Positions 21,759 to 32,439 of a stretch of 62,000 bases of DNA are shown here, in pieces; the stretch's first letter is position 1, and the number at the start of each line of letters is the position of its first letter. The stretch is from Liolophura sinensis (taxonomy: Eukaryota; Mollusca; Polyplacophora; Chitonida; Chitonidae). The notes under the pieces are model-generated. The model saw only the letters and a list, made by a program, of their open reading frames with translations, was not told the origin of the DNA and did not search any database. The DNA is taken from positions 1 through 62,000 of the forward strand of contig NW_027018001.1 of the NCBI RefSeq assembly GCF_032854445.1, written 5' to 3'. The translations under genes and the position numbers were made by a program.

Positions 21759-21962
21759 TATTCTGTTTTTGCTAACCATACACAAAAACAATATTAGAGG
21801 TTTTACACAAATGCATTTTTGAGACAGTGTGAAGCCGGGAATGGCATAACATAAACATGCATTAGGGGAATGTTATGGGAGCTTGATGCACGCAACATTT
21901 AAAGAAGGGAATAAGTGCATGCTGGAAATTGTGCATGTTGTTGGCATACTGTATAAATGATA

Positions 21963-22215
21963 AATTTATTTTATTTATTTCATTGGTGTTTGACGCTCAA
22001 GAACATTTCTCAATTCTACAGCATTATGGTGGGAGGAAACTGGGCAGAGTGAGGAGGAAACCCACAACCATGCGCAAGTTGCTGGAGGACCTTCCCATGT
22101 ACGGCCGGAGAGGAAGCCAGCATGAACTAGACTTGATCTCTTAGCGACTGCATTGGCATGAGGGGCCTGGGTTAAACGGCAGCACTGGCGTGCTATCTCC
22201 CTAACTCCCTCAGAC
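21963..22215 (-). mobile_element. SINE family A copy, near full length
   Basis: On the minus strand it runs from a diverged tRNA-like head ('cttgtctgagggagttaggg') through the body ('cttcctctccggccgtacat', 'ccaccataatgctgtag') to 'cgtcaaacaccaatgaa' and an AT tail. There are several small deletions in the 3' part. Confidence 0.87.
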
Positions 22216-22533
22216 AAGAAGGCCAATCTTGTTTCAATGGTATTAAAAAAAGGATATGTGAAATATGCAATGGCTGTAGGTTTTAATGGGTTGCACAAAC
22301 AGAAATTTAACATGCATGTAAAGAAGTACTTCCGAGTGATTATACTGAAATTTGAAACATGGTGCATGAATGACAGATGATGCCAGTAGGTGATGTGCAC
22401 ATAGAATTAAGGGTGCAGTACATGCTTCCAAGACGTAGCATATCACATAAATGACATACATCGGTCACAGAAATGGACAGGCATTACGAGCAACCACATC
22501 ATACACTGGGCCTACTGCGAACTAGCCAAGGAT

Positions 22534-22581
22534 CTCGGCTGTGATCTTTTAATATAGGGTCAGGCATAGATCACAGCCGAG
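22534..22581. repeat. Perfect 14-bp inverted repeat (hairpin)
   Basis: CTCGGCTGTGATCT at 22534-22547 and its exact reverse complement at 22568-22581 are separated by 20 bp. This could be a stem-loop, a very short palindromic element or the ends of a tiny MITE. No clear target duplication is seen. Confidence 0.85.
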
Positions 22582-22874
22582 GCGTCATCCAGGTTAAAAC
22601 AGTGGTATGTAAAAATAGCCCAGCGCGGAGAAACTACGCGCAACAAAAATCCGTGCCAAATGTACCAATACAGGCATTAACAGGGCAAAACTCCAATGAA
22701 TTATGTTCACCGAGTCATCCTCTGTTCCTCTGCCAAGGTTTCCAACATTCTGCAGCCTTTACGGCCAGTAAATCCAAGATAATTCACAGTTGTGACTTAA
22801 GCTCACATGCTGTGTTGACATATTGACCTACTAAACCGTGTTACTGCTACCCGCCCTCGCGCATTCGTGGTTGA

Positions 22875-23370
22875 CCTTTCATTACGTCACTATGTTTTGA
22901 GCTGGCTGTCAGTTCCGACAGGCACAAAGCCACGTGGCTAAAGAGATTCGAATTTGACAGAAGGCTATGGCGCAAAATGACGGACCTCACAGTTTGTGCA
23001 AACTGTCTGATTAAAATTATTTTTTCAGCAATGAAAAACGGGGGTTTCCTTCGACATCCGTTCCATTCAAAATTGGGTACCATATGCATTACGGTGCGTG
23101 AAAGCCTTGATAGTTTTTTGCCAAAGGATGTCGCAGGTACGTCAGAAAAGACAACACGTACCCTGACTGTTACCACTGGCTGTTGAAAGCAACAGTTGGC
23201 AAGTCGTCAGAATTTCAATTTCCGGAAGGATGGATTGTGGGGGATACGCCGAATTAAAAAGAAAGACAACCAGTATTTTGTCAAGGCCAGGAAGAGCCCC
23301 TACATGCAGAAAAAAAAGAAAGTTGATACGGCATGTAAAACGAAAAAAAGACGTTATTTTTTATTACTTG
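22875..23370 (+). pseudogene. Candidate exon with one nonsense codon
   Basis: One plus-strand frame is open from about 22875 to a good donor at 23370/23371 (CTTG|GTAAGG) except for a single TGA at 23184-23186. Before the stop it includes 'RLWRKMTDLTVCANCLIKII', 'HPFHSKLGTICITVRESLDS' and 'FLPKDVAGTSEKTTRTLTVT'. After it come 'KQQLASRQNFNFRKDGLWGI' and a Lys-rich stretch 'KKKDNQYFVKARKSPYMQKK'. The protein-like texture is continuous across the stop, which fits a Trp (TGG) changed to TGA. No known domain was recognised. It may be a dead copy of a repeated gene or a rare allele; the minus strand is also open for 109 codons, so strand is not certain. Confidence 0.42.
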
Positions 23371-24330
23371 GTAAGGGGGGATATCCACTATTCAGGTGTG
23401 TATAAATTATAATGGATAAAATCATACCTACCTCGGCCAAAATAAGATGACTTCTAGTATCAGTGTAAATTTCAAGATATGACATCACGGAAAGGTTATC
23501 CGCTGCTGCGCATGTGTGCCTCGCTAACCCAGATTTTAAAAACATGCCAGCGCGTGGCGACCTGTTGAACATAACCATATTTTCGACTTCGGCTAAGATT
23601 TACAGTAGAGTGGGGATGTAAAGGCGAGTAGCGGCTGTGGTAAGATGTGCGTTAATATTTTATCTTTCAGAATAGCCGTGCTTTATGTGTATTCAGGACA
23701 ATCTAAAACGCATGCATTTGAATTGAACGTGGTTGTAGCTCTTTGTAAGCAATATTCCAAAATCGAGCGAAGACAACTCTCGGGCTAAGGATGGCTAGCG
23801 GTCCAGTATATATAAGCAACTCTTAGACCGAGGTCTGGGGCTAACTGTGGACAACACCAGCGTGTTGAGGACAGCAGCGTGTTGAGGACAGCACACTGAG
23901 AACCAAAGAGTTCGGGGAAAGTAAATGCTTACATATATTTCTGCACAAACCTAGCCACATACAGCTACCACCAACCTTACGTTTGCAACTACTAAGTAGG
24001 ACTTATTAAATACTGAGGATGAGTACGTGATGCACTAACATTGCTAAAATAAACAACAACTCTGACAGTTTGCGCTGTTGTAACTAGTCTACATTGTACA
24101 CTGCTGAACACAAATGGCACAGAATGGCGAGGGTAATTCACAGATTGGCGAGCACTGTTTGAATTAATTATGGCGCGTATAAATTTTTACTTAAAAAATA
24201 GGAAATAAGTGAGCTTACATCAGCTGTGGTAGCAACACGTTCCATTGAACTGAAGTTACATGTGCCACTGATCGACCCGAGCGCCTGCTGTGATTGGGCG
24301 AAATAGCCAGGTTTGTAAGATACCATCTGA
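23371..24330. promoter_or_regulatory. Intergenic; possible TATA-type promoter near 23.8 kb
   Basis: 'gtatatataagcaac' at about 23806-23820 is a good TATA-box-like string. It is followed by a direct duplication of 'cagcgtgttgagga' (about 23860-23888) and a GGGGAAAG|TAAATG-like stretch. No first exon could be confirmed downstream, so the promoter call is weak. The rest of the interval shows no gene. Confidence 0.25.
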
Positions 24331-24369
24331 TTGAGTCCAACAATTTCCGGTCAAGCCATGGTGAGAGGC

Positions 24370-24520
24370 GCCATCTATGATGTTACACATGACATACAAG
24401 ATAGACGGTTACACTGGGCAACCAACGCCATCTATGTTGTTAAATACCATGTACGTGATATATATGTACATAGCGATAACAGCGCCGTCTATGTGGTTGA
24501 TCACAATGCAGATCGCCAGA
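24370..24520 (+). repeat. 57-bp tandem repeat (19 codons)
   Basis: Units start at 24370, 24427 and 24484 with 'gccatctatg', 'gccatctatg' and 'gccgtctatg', an exact 57-bp spacing. The plus frame stays open through all units, giving 19-residue repeats that open 'AIYDV', 'AIYVV' and 'AVYVV'. Neighbouring sequence belongs to a minus-strand RT relic, so the open frame may be chance. Confidence 0.75.
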
Positions 24521-25215
24521 GATTCTGAACGCTCTCTCCATACCTGCCAACGAGAGTGTTATACTCATTGTAAAATTTGAGAAACTTAGAGTGAAGGCGT
24601 TTGATGGAGTATCCTTGACAAACTAGTTTTTGAACTAGCAACTTGTGACACAGATTAAAGTCATCACAATTAACTCAATATCTGACAAATGCTACAAGGC
24701 GAGATATGTATACGCCATATGCAGGACCCTTTGGTATATTGCTATCTACATAAGGATAATTTACAATATTAAAATTGAAATTATCCCTTTTGTCGTAAAG
24801 GCGGCGTGAAAGGAGACCTTGTTCGTCTTTGTACAGATATAGATCCAAATAAGATGTACCATCAGGACTATCTGTTGTCTCCTTTAAATCCAATGAAGGC
24901 GGATAGATTTCCCTCCCCGCTTCAGCAATATGGGGATTATTTAACGCAAGTAGATCATGAATATACCGCTTGGTAAATGAAAAGGATCGAGCTTTAAAGA
25001 TATTACTTTTGAGTCATTTCTGCATATAGTCGTAGGCCTATTCATATGAAAATAGGTATAGGTCTGCCAAAAGAGGCGCACAAGACTGTCACCCAGTATG
25101 TTTAAGGGATTAACCAAGCTCCCCGTGAAACGAACAAAATCTGCATTATTTTTGTGTTTGCCATTTAAACTTACCGTACGAAGAAATCCAAGATGCCATT
25201 GTTCAGGTAACATTT
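24500..25215 (-). pseudogene. Reverse transcriptase remnant, class unclear
   Basis: On the minus strand, in order: 'GFLRTVSLNGKHKNNADFV' (about 25195), 'CAPLLADLYLFSYE' (about 25070), the active-site region 'SFTKRYIHDLLALNN' (about 24965, where YIDD is expected), 'LDLKETTDS' and 'SYLDLYLY'. Then follow 'LYDKRDNFNFNIVNYP', 'NIPKGPAYGVYISRL' (to 24700) and, after a frameshift, 'LVCQGYSIKRLHSKFLKFYN' (about 24600). Together these are the palm, thumb and C-terminal part of an RT that I remember as multicopy in molluscs and lancelets. It may relate to Penelope-like elements but I cannot confirm that. Frameshifts, in-frame stops and the Asp-to-His change in the YxDD box show it is dead. Confidence 0.72.
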
Positions 25216-25584
25216 GATAATTGTTGTTCCTTTATCGAATGATTTGTATGTGAATGTAATGTACGTGTTGGTAATGTACGCTACCCTTGCAGTTTTAGTT
25301 AAGTGATAATAAACAGCGGGTTGGAAGTACTTTCAGTAGAGAAAGATATATTTCCTCCTTTTGAAAATATAAATTTATATTTAGTACATAACCAGTGAAA
25401 CGATTTGGTTGCTTTTTGAAATAATAAATATAATTTTGTGTTAAAACCGTTGCGATTTCGTTCACATTAGATAATATTTTTACACCCTTTATCCATCTGT
25501 ATTCATTTGATTATGTGCTCGTTTACCCTTCTGTATAACAGATGTGTAATGAAGGACCACTGCTCAGTGTATATATACAGAAAT

Positions 25585-27860
25585 ATGGGAAAAGCAGAGC
25601 AGAGATACAGAAAGCCAACCGGGAGAGGGAGAAAGCGAAAGGTGGGAAATATCTGGAGACAGAGACAGCGAAGAATGACGTACTATATCACCAGTCACGA
25701 ACTGAGTTTAACAGAGTGGAAAACCAAGACGCACAAAAGAGAGAAAGAGTGAGAGTACCGTGAGAAGAAAAGAAGGCAATTGATGGAAGTTCGGGGACAG
25801 GAAAATATGGGGCTAGAGTATAGTGGTTACGAGTTCCGTCTAAATCATCAGATCCTGAATTACGTGTGGTAAAAATGAACTTTCCCAGGAAAGGGAGGGC
25901 TGCGACACGAAAGCAAATCAACAGGGCATTGTCCACGTCTCACAGAGAATTGAAACATGTCCGTAACAAGTATGAGGAGCTGTGTAAGAAACACAAATCT
26001 CCTTAGAGATGGAATCAAAGGCGGAATACAACTTTCTCCATACCAAAAAAGTCATCAGGGAGTCAAGCAAATGCTGATATTAAGAGAGACCAAGGGAATA
26101 AATTTCGCAGACAGCTGGTTTTGGGAAATGCTCTTCTCATGGAGGTTAAGCAGGCGAAGGATCAGATAGCCCGGAAAAGAGGAAATGTTGATGTTTTGGC
26201 AGTGGTTTCAAGTCATATAATTAAAAAGTACAGGGGGTTGAAATGGCTTCGCTCAAAAACTGAACTTGGAATATACAGAATGGGAAAGTTTGATGGGAAG
26301 TAGAAAGATGTAACAAAGCAGAACAAAAAGAGGCTTCAGGGAAAGCACCGTGAAGAAATAGAGAGCTTCTTCGAGAGGAATAACGTAAGTCGTTCTCAGA
26401 GGCAGTGTTTACATCGGAATGTCCCGTAATCAGAGTTTCCTTAGCAATGTTTTGTAGAATACGCCCAAAGGTTATTTTGTTGACAAAGTTTATTAGTAGA
26501 AGCAGTTGTCTGTGCACAAAGCATCAAAATATGGCTCTTACTCTGAAGGCCTTGAAAAAGGAAGGTGTCAGTGTGCCCGTGAATCCTGAAAACTACCTTA
26601 ATAGGGACACAATAATATACAATGATTTGACCAAAGGCTTACCAGATAAATTCAAATGCGGACAGTGAAAGAGAATTACAATTATCGAAAAGGGAAAAGA
26701 TAAAGGTGTGATGCGACCGAAATAGACAAGGATGCCTTTCTGACCTCATTTAAAAGACCGAAAGATGACTTTAAGAACCCTGTGTTTAGGGTCAAATAAC
26801 AGTACGACCAGATTCGTCACCTGAAATAAAATTTACTTATGCACCATGTCATACTATAGATGGATTTCGCTAAAAATTACATCTGTAAATCAGTGGAGTA
26901 AGTCCAACCTGCCTTCTGGAAACGTACTTCCATAACTGTACACCCGGTTGTGTTGTATATTAGGAAGATTGACGGTTAATTGTACCACAAATCATGTGTA
27001 GTTGTGTTTGATGAACTTTCCCGTTCCTCCGTGACCGTGTATGGGTTCCTGGATGTCTTATTTCAAGAAGGAAAAGCTCGTGACCCATACACTAAGGAGA
27101 TACACTACTGGACAGATGCCCCTCCAAGTCAAGACAGAAACAAACAAGTATTTAACACCGTCACAAATGATCACAGTATCAACGGAATACAGGCTCGATG
27201 GAATTACCTTGAGGTGGGACATGGAAAAGGTCCTTTCGACAATCTTGGCGGCATAACGAACAGAATCACCCATAAAGCCGTACGTTATGGAAAAGTCGTT
27301 ATTCAGGACACCTCTGACTTTTATCTTTGGTCGATTTCTTCAAATATGGCAGCAGTTAATTTTTTATTTGTTTCATCAGAGGTCTACATGAACGTATCCA
27401 ATCATTAATCATAAAAAAGATCTTACCACTCCGGGGTACCTTCAAGTTGCATGCTGTTGCTGGTCGAGGTGATGATGTGCTGGCCTTCAAAGACACCAGC
27501 TGTTACTGTGAGACTTGTCCCAAAACCGACATGTGTACAGGTTGGTCTACACAATCATTAAGATCAAAGCCATTGCCATCAGAACACAGCACAAATGCAA
27601 TTCAGCGTGAACTACTTAAATCAGAAAAGACCAATAAAACAGCAGTTGAAACCAGTTGGGAGGTAGAGTTGCTTGATGCAACAGGAGACTTCGTCTCGTC
27701 TTTTTATGACAAATGGCGGTACATACGGAAGATAGTTCAGCGGGACAGGGCTGACAAAGAAGCAGAAATTTCGTTTATGGAAATAAAAAAAAAACAGCTC
27801 TATCAGTGGCCAAAGCGTGAGGACGTGTTTTTGAGTTCCTTTTATTGACATTATTTTGAA
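25585..27860 (+). pseudogene. Multi-domain transposase-like protein, decayed copy
   Basis: Plus-strand fragments form one protein in order. About 25585-25760: a charged start 'GKSRAEIQKANREREKAKGG', shifted by one base just after the ATG. 25870-25985: a basic region, 'RKGRAATRKQINRALSTSHR', leading into a coiled coil. 26100-26240: 'GNALLMEVKQAKDQIARKRG' and 'IIKKYRGLKWLRSK'. 26405-26660: 'RSSCLCTKHQNMALTLKALK'. 26790-27360: a core in a single frame with 'QIRHLK', 'MDFAKNYIC', 'ITVHPVV', 'HYWTDAPPSQDRNKQ', 'RWNYLEVGHGKGPFDNLGG' and 'VVIQDTSDFYLW'. 27447-27846: 'SCYCETCPKTDMCTGW', then 'FYDKWRYIRKIVQ' and 'YQWPKREDVF'. The spacing of the Asp (DFA.NY), Asp (TD.P.SQ) and Glu (E.GHGKG) suggests a DDE/RNase-H-like nuclease, which is inference. 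Stops (for example at 26797, 26827, 26857) and at least three frameshifts make it a pseudogene. Related proteins are multicopy in several invertebrates as I remember them; I know of no named transposon superfamily for them. Confidence 0.72.
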
Positions 27861-30800
27861 GATGAATACGCTAGTACCAAGTGGTAAGTCGAAGCCATTG
27901 TTCAGATTTAATCATTTAATCATGGAGAAAGATGGTTATCTCTGACAACCTTATCTTCGACAACCATTTCGTTATTTGTCATTAAGTCGTCCTTAATAAC
28001 TAATCGCTTATAATGTTTGTATAAACATGTGTCTAGTAAGACGTTTTCGGCTTAATCAATATTTTTGCTTTGACGCGGACTTTTAAAATGTACGTTACAG
28101 TAACTGTAGGAATTAATGAGAAATTGAACTAGAATTTTGAGTATGCAATTAGTTAGTTGTGATTCTTTGAAGCTCGTTAGCTGAAAAGAAGTAACATTTA
28201 GTTTCATGATGCCTTGTGTTTTGGTCAGTTTATTTGAATATAAACCACTTGGCAGCATGAAGATCAACTGCAATGTGTAAGAAAAAATGATGTCTGGATA
28301 ATGTGTACCGGGTTTCTACGAAACCAAAACAAACGATGGCAGAATTTAGAAAAGCTAAGTGACCAAGTCATCTCAAAAATTTAATGATTTCTTATATCAC
28401 AATTTGCAGTCTTTGCTGTAGCGTATTTATCTTATTTACGCAGAATGTTCTGCGAATGGATTACGCACTGAAGCGGAATACAGACAGTTAGCATTGGTAC
28501 AGTTTTTAAATCAACAAATACATAAAATCGAAAGTCAGTCCCTATACCACAAACATTACAAAGAGAACCAGGACGTTTTTATTTCCTTAATTTCGACTCT
28601 GATTTTGAAAGATGTTGGTAGAAATAATATGCTATAATTATTCCAGAAACAATTCTAGTATCATTGTTAACTGAAAACCATCAAGCTTTCGGCTATCTGC
28701 CTGAATCACGGCCTCGCCAATTCACCCCCTCATATTCACCCCTTTATTGAGTATGAATGAAAACTGGCAGATTATCGATATGCCTTTTAGTGAATGGAAA
28801 ATTTCGGGGCTGATGAGGATTACTTGTACACGAGCGATTACAACATGTCATTTACTGATTATACAAAAGAAGTGAAAACTTTTCGCGGCTCATGATATAT
28901 CTCGTTAATGATGAAAATTATATACACATGCTGACAACCGAGAATTTGAAACCAGCCCCATAATTGTACGAGGCCTCTTCGACGCGAACAAAGACTGATA
29001 TTTTTTGAATTAACGAATATATGAAAAGTATTACTAAATTAGACAATACCTAACGTCGTCTGTGCTTCAGTTTGTTTTGTTTGGTGTTATGATCAGATAT
29101 ACAAAGAACGATTTGTTACAAAATGATATTACCTGTCTGTGGTGTATCTTATATTTTTATTTTCTTTATTGAATTATACAAGGAGATCTAGGCTAATTAA
29201 GTTTTTCTTTTAAAAAATCTTTTTTAAATGTATTGTCTGATAGATGAGCTTTGCGTTTTAATCAAGTTTCATTTCTGTAAATCAGTCCCGTCGTTTATTA
29301 TATTATTTCGATCTACCACAATAATGGTTTCCACTCAAGAGCGATACGCTATTGTTGTCATGATTAACTAGTGAAACTATCGTGCCAGACTTCCACTGGC
29401 TAATCAGTACTGGTGGCGGGGTAATATTCTAACCTAGTTAATGCCCTCAATATTTGAAAACCACACTGACTGGTCAATTTCATTGTCGTAACCAGTGGCG
29501 ACAGGTCACGACCTTTACCCTGAATGTTATGATCTCAGCAGCTCCTTTCATTGTGCACCTACTGCATTTTAGACGTACTCCTTATACTGAAATGAGTACA
29601 ATGCTGTCTTGTGAAACATCGTTTTCATCTACATGTTTTCCCTTCATGGCTTCCCTTCTTTTATTGAAAAGAAAATGGATAACTTGTGAAGACGATGAAG
29701 GAGTGACCGATCGTTTAAAGTGAAGATAATCTTAACCAACCATTTAGTATCTTGTAGCAAGCCAACTTCAGCTTGTGTAATTGTTATCTGCGATCTGAAT
29801 ACGCGGTACTAAATATACTTCGGTCTATACACATCATCATTACGCGTCGAAAACCCATTTCGAAAAAAAATAGTCATTAGGTTATGAAAGGCAACCGTAC
29901 CATCCCATGCCATGTTTCCGGAAAAACCGAACAACATACCTCTGGCCGTGTAAATTTATCGCGTGTTGTCTCATTGATTCTAAATTTTCATCTCACATCA
30001 TACTGTAAACAGATCGTTTAGAAACGGCCCTCTTTGGATGCAGTGTAAATTTAGTTCAATCTAATAAAATAACTTTGGCAGTGTAAATTATTTTTTGATA
30101 GTCATCCATTGTAACAATGGAGGGTTTTTCTCTAGCACAGTGAACTCAAGCGTTGGATTTCGTCGTTAGTTAATGGCGAAGAGACCGCATGTTGGAATCT
30201 AGCTATTGATGTTTCTTTGACCGCATTGAATCAGATCGAATTGCAGAGGCTTACCATACACTCTGACCACGTCTATCAATAACAATTACCAGTCATTTGT
30301 AAAATATTCTTAAATTCGGCGTAAAACGTTAATCACATGTATAATGCAAACAGTTTTACAATGTTTCCTTGTTGGGTGATGTAAATATCCATTGCACGTA
30401 CGGTCCGTGAAAAATATTTAAAGACTTTCCGGTATAATTAATTTTTTAATTTTTCTTGAAACAAGTCGCTTGGAATCATGCAATTTATTTCGTTGGAGTA
30501 TTTTTAAGATAAGAGTAATATATATGTATATCGCAAGCAGCATGTCTGTAAATTCAGTCTGATACAATGTGAAGTCAAAGCACCACGCTAGATTAAATCG
30601 ATATGTAAAATAATAGTTGACTAAACGCGCTTGAGACACATGATTTTATTTGGGTATGTCTTCAGTAATTCTATTTATATGCAGCTCTGCTTAAGTCATT
30701 GAGCTACTAGGGGTGGTTGCTATTAAATAAGGACTTTACCTGCACTGTTGACATAAAAACCTTACTGATGTAAACTGTCAACAGACCCGACTTAACACGT

Positions 30801-30955
30801 GGAAACAGAATAATAATAATGAGGCTTGGTCTGTTTGCATTTTGTAATGTTATTGTATGTTAAATGTGATGAAAACATAACATGTTAAGTAATTTAAGGC
30901 CTGTGGTGATTACGAAATTGCAATTAGTTTCACAGCATTTTTTATTGCACGTAAT
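27861..30955. other. No gene; one SINE tail scrap
   Basis: AT-rich. A family A SINE 3' fragment is at about 30302-30338 ('attcttaaattcggcgtaaa', plus strand). The open frame 29454-29723 shows no recognisable domain or splice context. Nothing else was seen in about 3 kb. Confidence 0.5.
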
Positions 30956-30957
30956 TC

Positions 30958-31100
30958 TGCTCAAGCCATGGTGCCAGAGGGCTGAGGTAAAATGACAAGA
31001 GGCCGTATTGCTCCGGTTACGTGTCGGCTATGAAACTGTTGTTGCTGTTCTGGTTTAGCCTCATTGCTATATGTCTTCAATTATATGGTATCCCTGCATA
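30958..31100 (+). repeat. Dispersed repeat C, copy 1 (left part)
   Basis: 'gaggtaaaatgacaagaggc' and 'cgtattgctccggttacgtg' match 'gaggcaaaatgacaagaggc' and 'agtatttcaccggttatgcg' at 32736-32775, with similarity continuing to the 'ttatat' stretch near 31085. See 32440-32944 for the longest copy. Confidence 0.75.
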
Positions 31101-31135
31101 AACCAGCCTCGTCCCCTTGCATTATTTTAATGTGA

Positions 31136-31480
31136 GGGCCTCCACGACTTAGTTGATTAGGGGCGCTAGCGCAGCGTAATGACGCAGGAGCCTCTCATCA
31201 TTGTGGTCGCTGTGAATTCAAGTCCAGCTCATGCTGGCTTCCTTTCAGGCCGTAAGTGAGAAGGTCTGACAGCAGTCTGCGGATGGTCGTGGGTTTCCTC
31301 CGGGCTCTGCCAAGTTTCCTACCACTATAATGCTAGCCGCTGTCGTATAAGCAAAATATTCTTGAGTACGGCAAGGGATCAGCGCATGTTACACCAGTCA
31401 ATAAATGCTGACAAAGTTTTAGCCCCCTTTCAAGGGAGAATACTCTAATAGTAAAACACCAAACAAATAAATAAAATAAA
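31136..31480 (+). mobile_element. SINE family A copy split by a 78-bp insert
   Basis: The head ('ggcgctagcgcagcg', 'gaattcaagtccagctc') and body run to 31372 ('cttgagtacggc'). 78 bp of foreign sequence follow (31373-31450), and the SINE resumes exactly with 'gtaaaacaccaaacaaataa' at 31451. In intact copies 'tacggc' is followed directly by 'gtaaaacacc', so the insert is clean, without loss or obvious duplication. Confidence 0.93.
31373..31450 (+). repeat. 78-bp insert, second copy at 32867-32944
   Basis: Same length (78 bp) and nearly the same sequence at both sites: 'gatcagcgcatgttacacca' here and 'gatcagtgcatgttacaccc' at 32871, both ending 'caagggagaatactctaata'. At the second site it forms the right end of dispersed repeat C. 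Confidence 0.93.
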
Positions 31481-31599
31481 TTAAGCAGTTGCTTGTGTGC
31501 TAAATATGAGGACAATACAGCATTTTGAGTATTTCTAGAGCAGTGATTTATAACAAATTGTAATTGTCATCAGTGCTTCCTTTTTAACTAATTCTGATT

Positions 31600-31680
31600 A
31601 AGACGTGGTGCTAGGAGGCGTGTAATTTGCTACTATCTGTGTATTTACATAAGAGTCAGAATAAACTGTGACTGTACGTC
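31600..31680 (+). repeat. Dispersed repeat C, partial copy
   Basis: 'gtgctaggaggcgtgtaatt', 'tgctac' and 'gtatttacataagagtcaga' match 'gtgctagggtgtgtgtgatt', 'tgctac' and 'catttacatgaagagtaaga' at 32668-32720. Confidence 0.65.
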
Positions 31681-32128
31681 GTAAATTTTATTATATTTCG
31701 TTCTGTTTTCATTGACCTCAATGACGCATGTAGCTATGTTGTTTTTATGACAAACTTTCCTCATATCCAGCTTTAGAACCATACTGCCGTGAGATCATAT
31801 ACTACAACAGATAAAATTGAATTCATTTATTAAGGTTATATTATACTAAAACGTGTAAACAATTTCAAATATGACAGTGTCATGAACAGGGTTTACAGTT
31901 AAGTCAGTAGCAGTTAAGGAAACTGATGTCGTCCTCCGTCAAAACCTATTGAACTCCGCCCAATATCCAGCGTGCTACTGGTTTTTTAATAATTATGACG
32001 TCACTTGAGACAATGGATTCTTGCCGTTGAAACCGAGCTTATGGACTTAACATTATGAGTTAGAAAAATTGCTCTAACTTCCTTTTCCTTGCAATAATGT
32101 GAGCTACCAACATATCAATGTATAAAGC

Positions 32129-32338
32129 TTTTGTTGTTACGTGACACTAATGCAAGGCAATTTTGGTAGCGAGTATGACTGACATCTGAAAATAAGTGAC
32201 TCTCTAAAAAAAATGGACCATAGCTGTGTAACTTTATTTATACTGTATTTCCTTTAAGCGAATCGCCCATATTCAGCTGTCAATAAACTCAAGTCATCCT
32301 CACTACCAAATTGCCTTTAGTCGTGTTCATGTAACAAA
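32129..32338. mobile_element. Small MITE with about 45-bp inverted ends
   Basis: The left end 'gttacgtgacactaatgcaa' plus 'ggcaattttggtagcgag' and the reverse complement of the right end ('gttacatgaacacgactaaa', 'ggcaatttggtagtgag') match, with one or two indels. Spacing gives an element of about 200 bp without coding capacity. 'ttttgtt' lies at both outer edges. Superfamily unknown. Confidence 0.72.
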
Positions 32339-32439
32339 ATAGAAAGGAAATAGACTACATTATCCAAGCGGCCTTATGAAATTCAAAAATATTTAAACAA
32401 GTTACTGTTTAGCCAAAATTTGACGAATTTACTCAATAC

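Noticed and set aside
25688-25936. Minus-strand frame over the start of the transposase-like pseudogene
   Set aside because: The plus strand carries ordered domains over 2.3 kb; this is a shadow.
26221-26517. Minus-strand 98-codon frame
   Set aside because: Shadow of the plus-strand transposase-like pseudogene.
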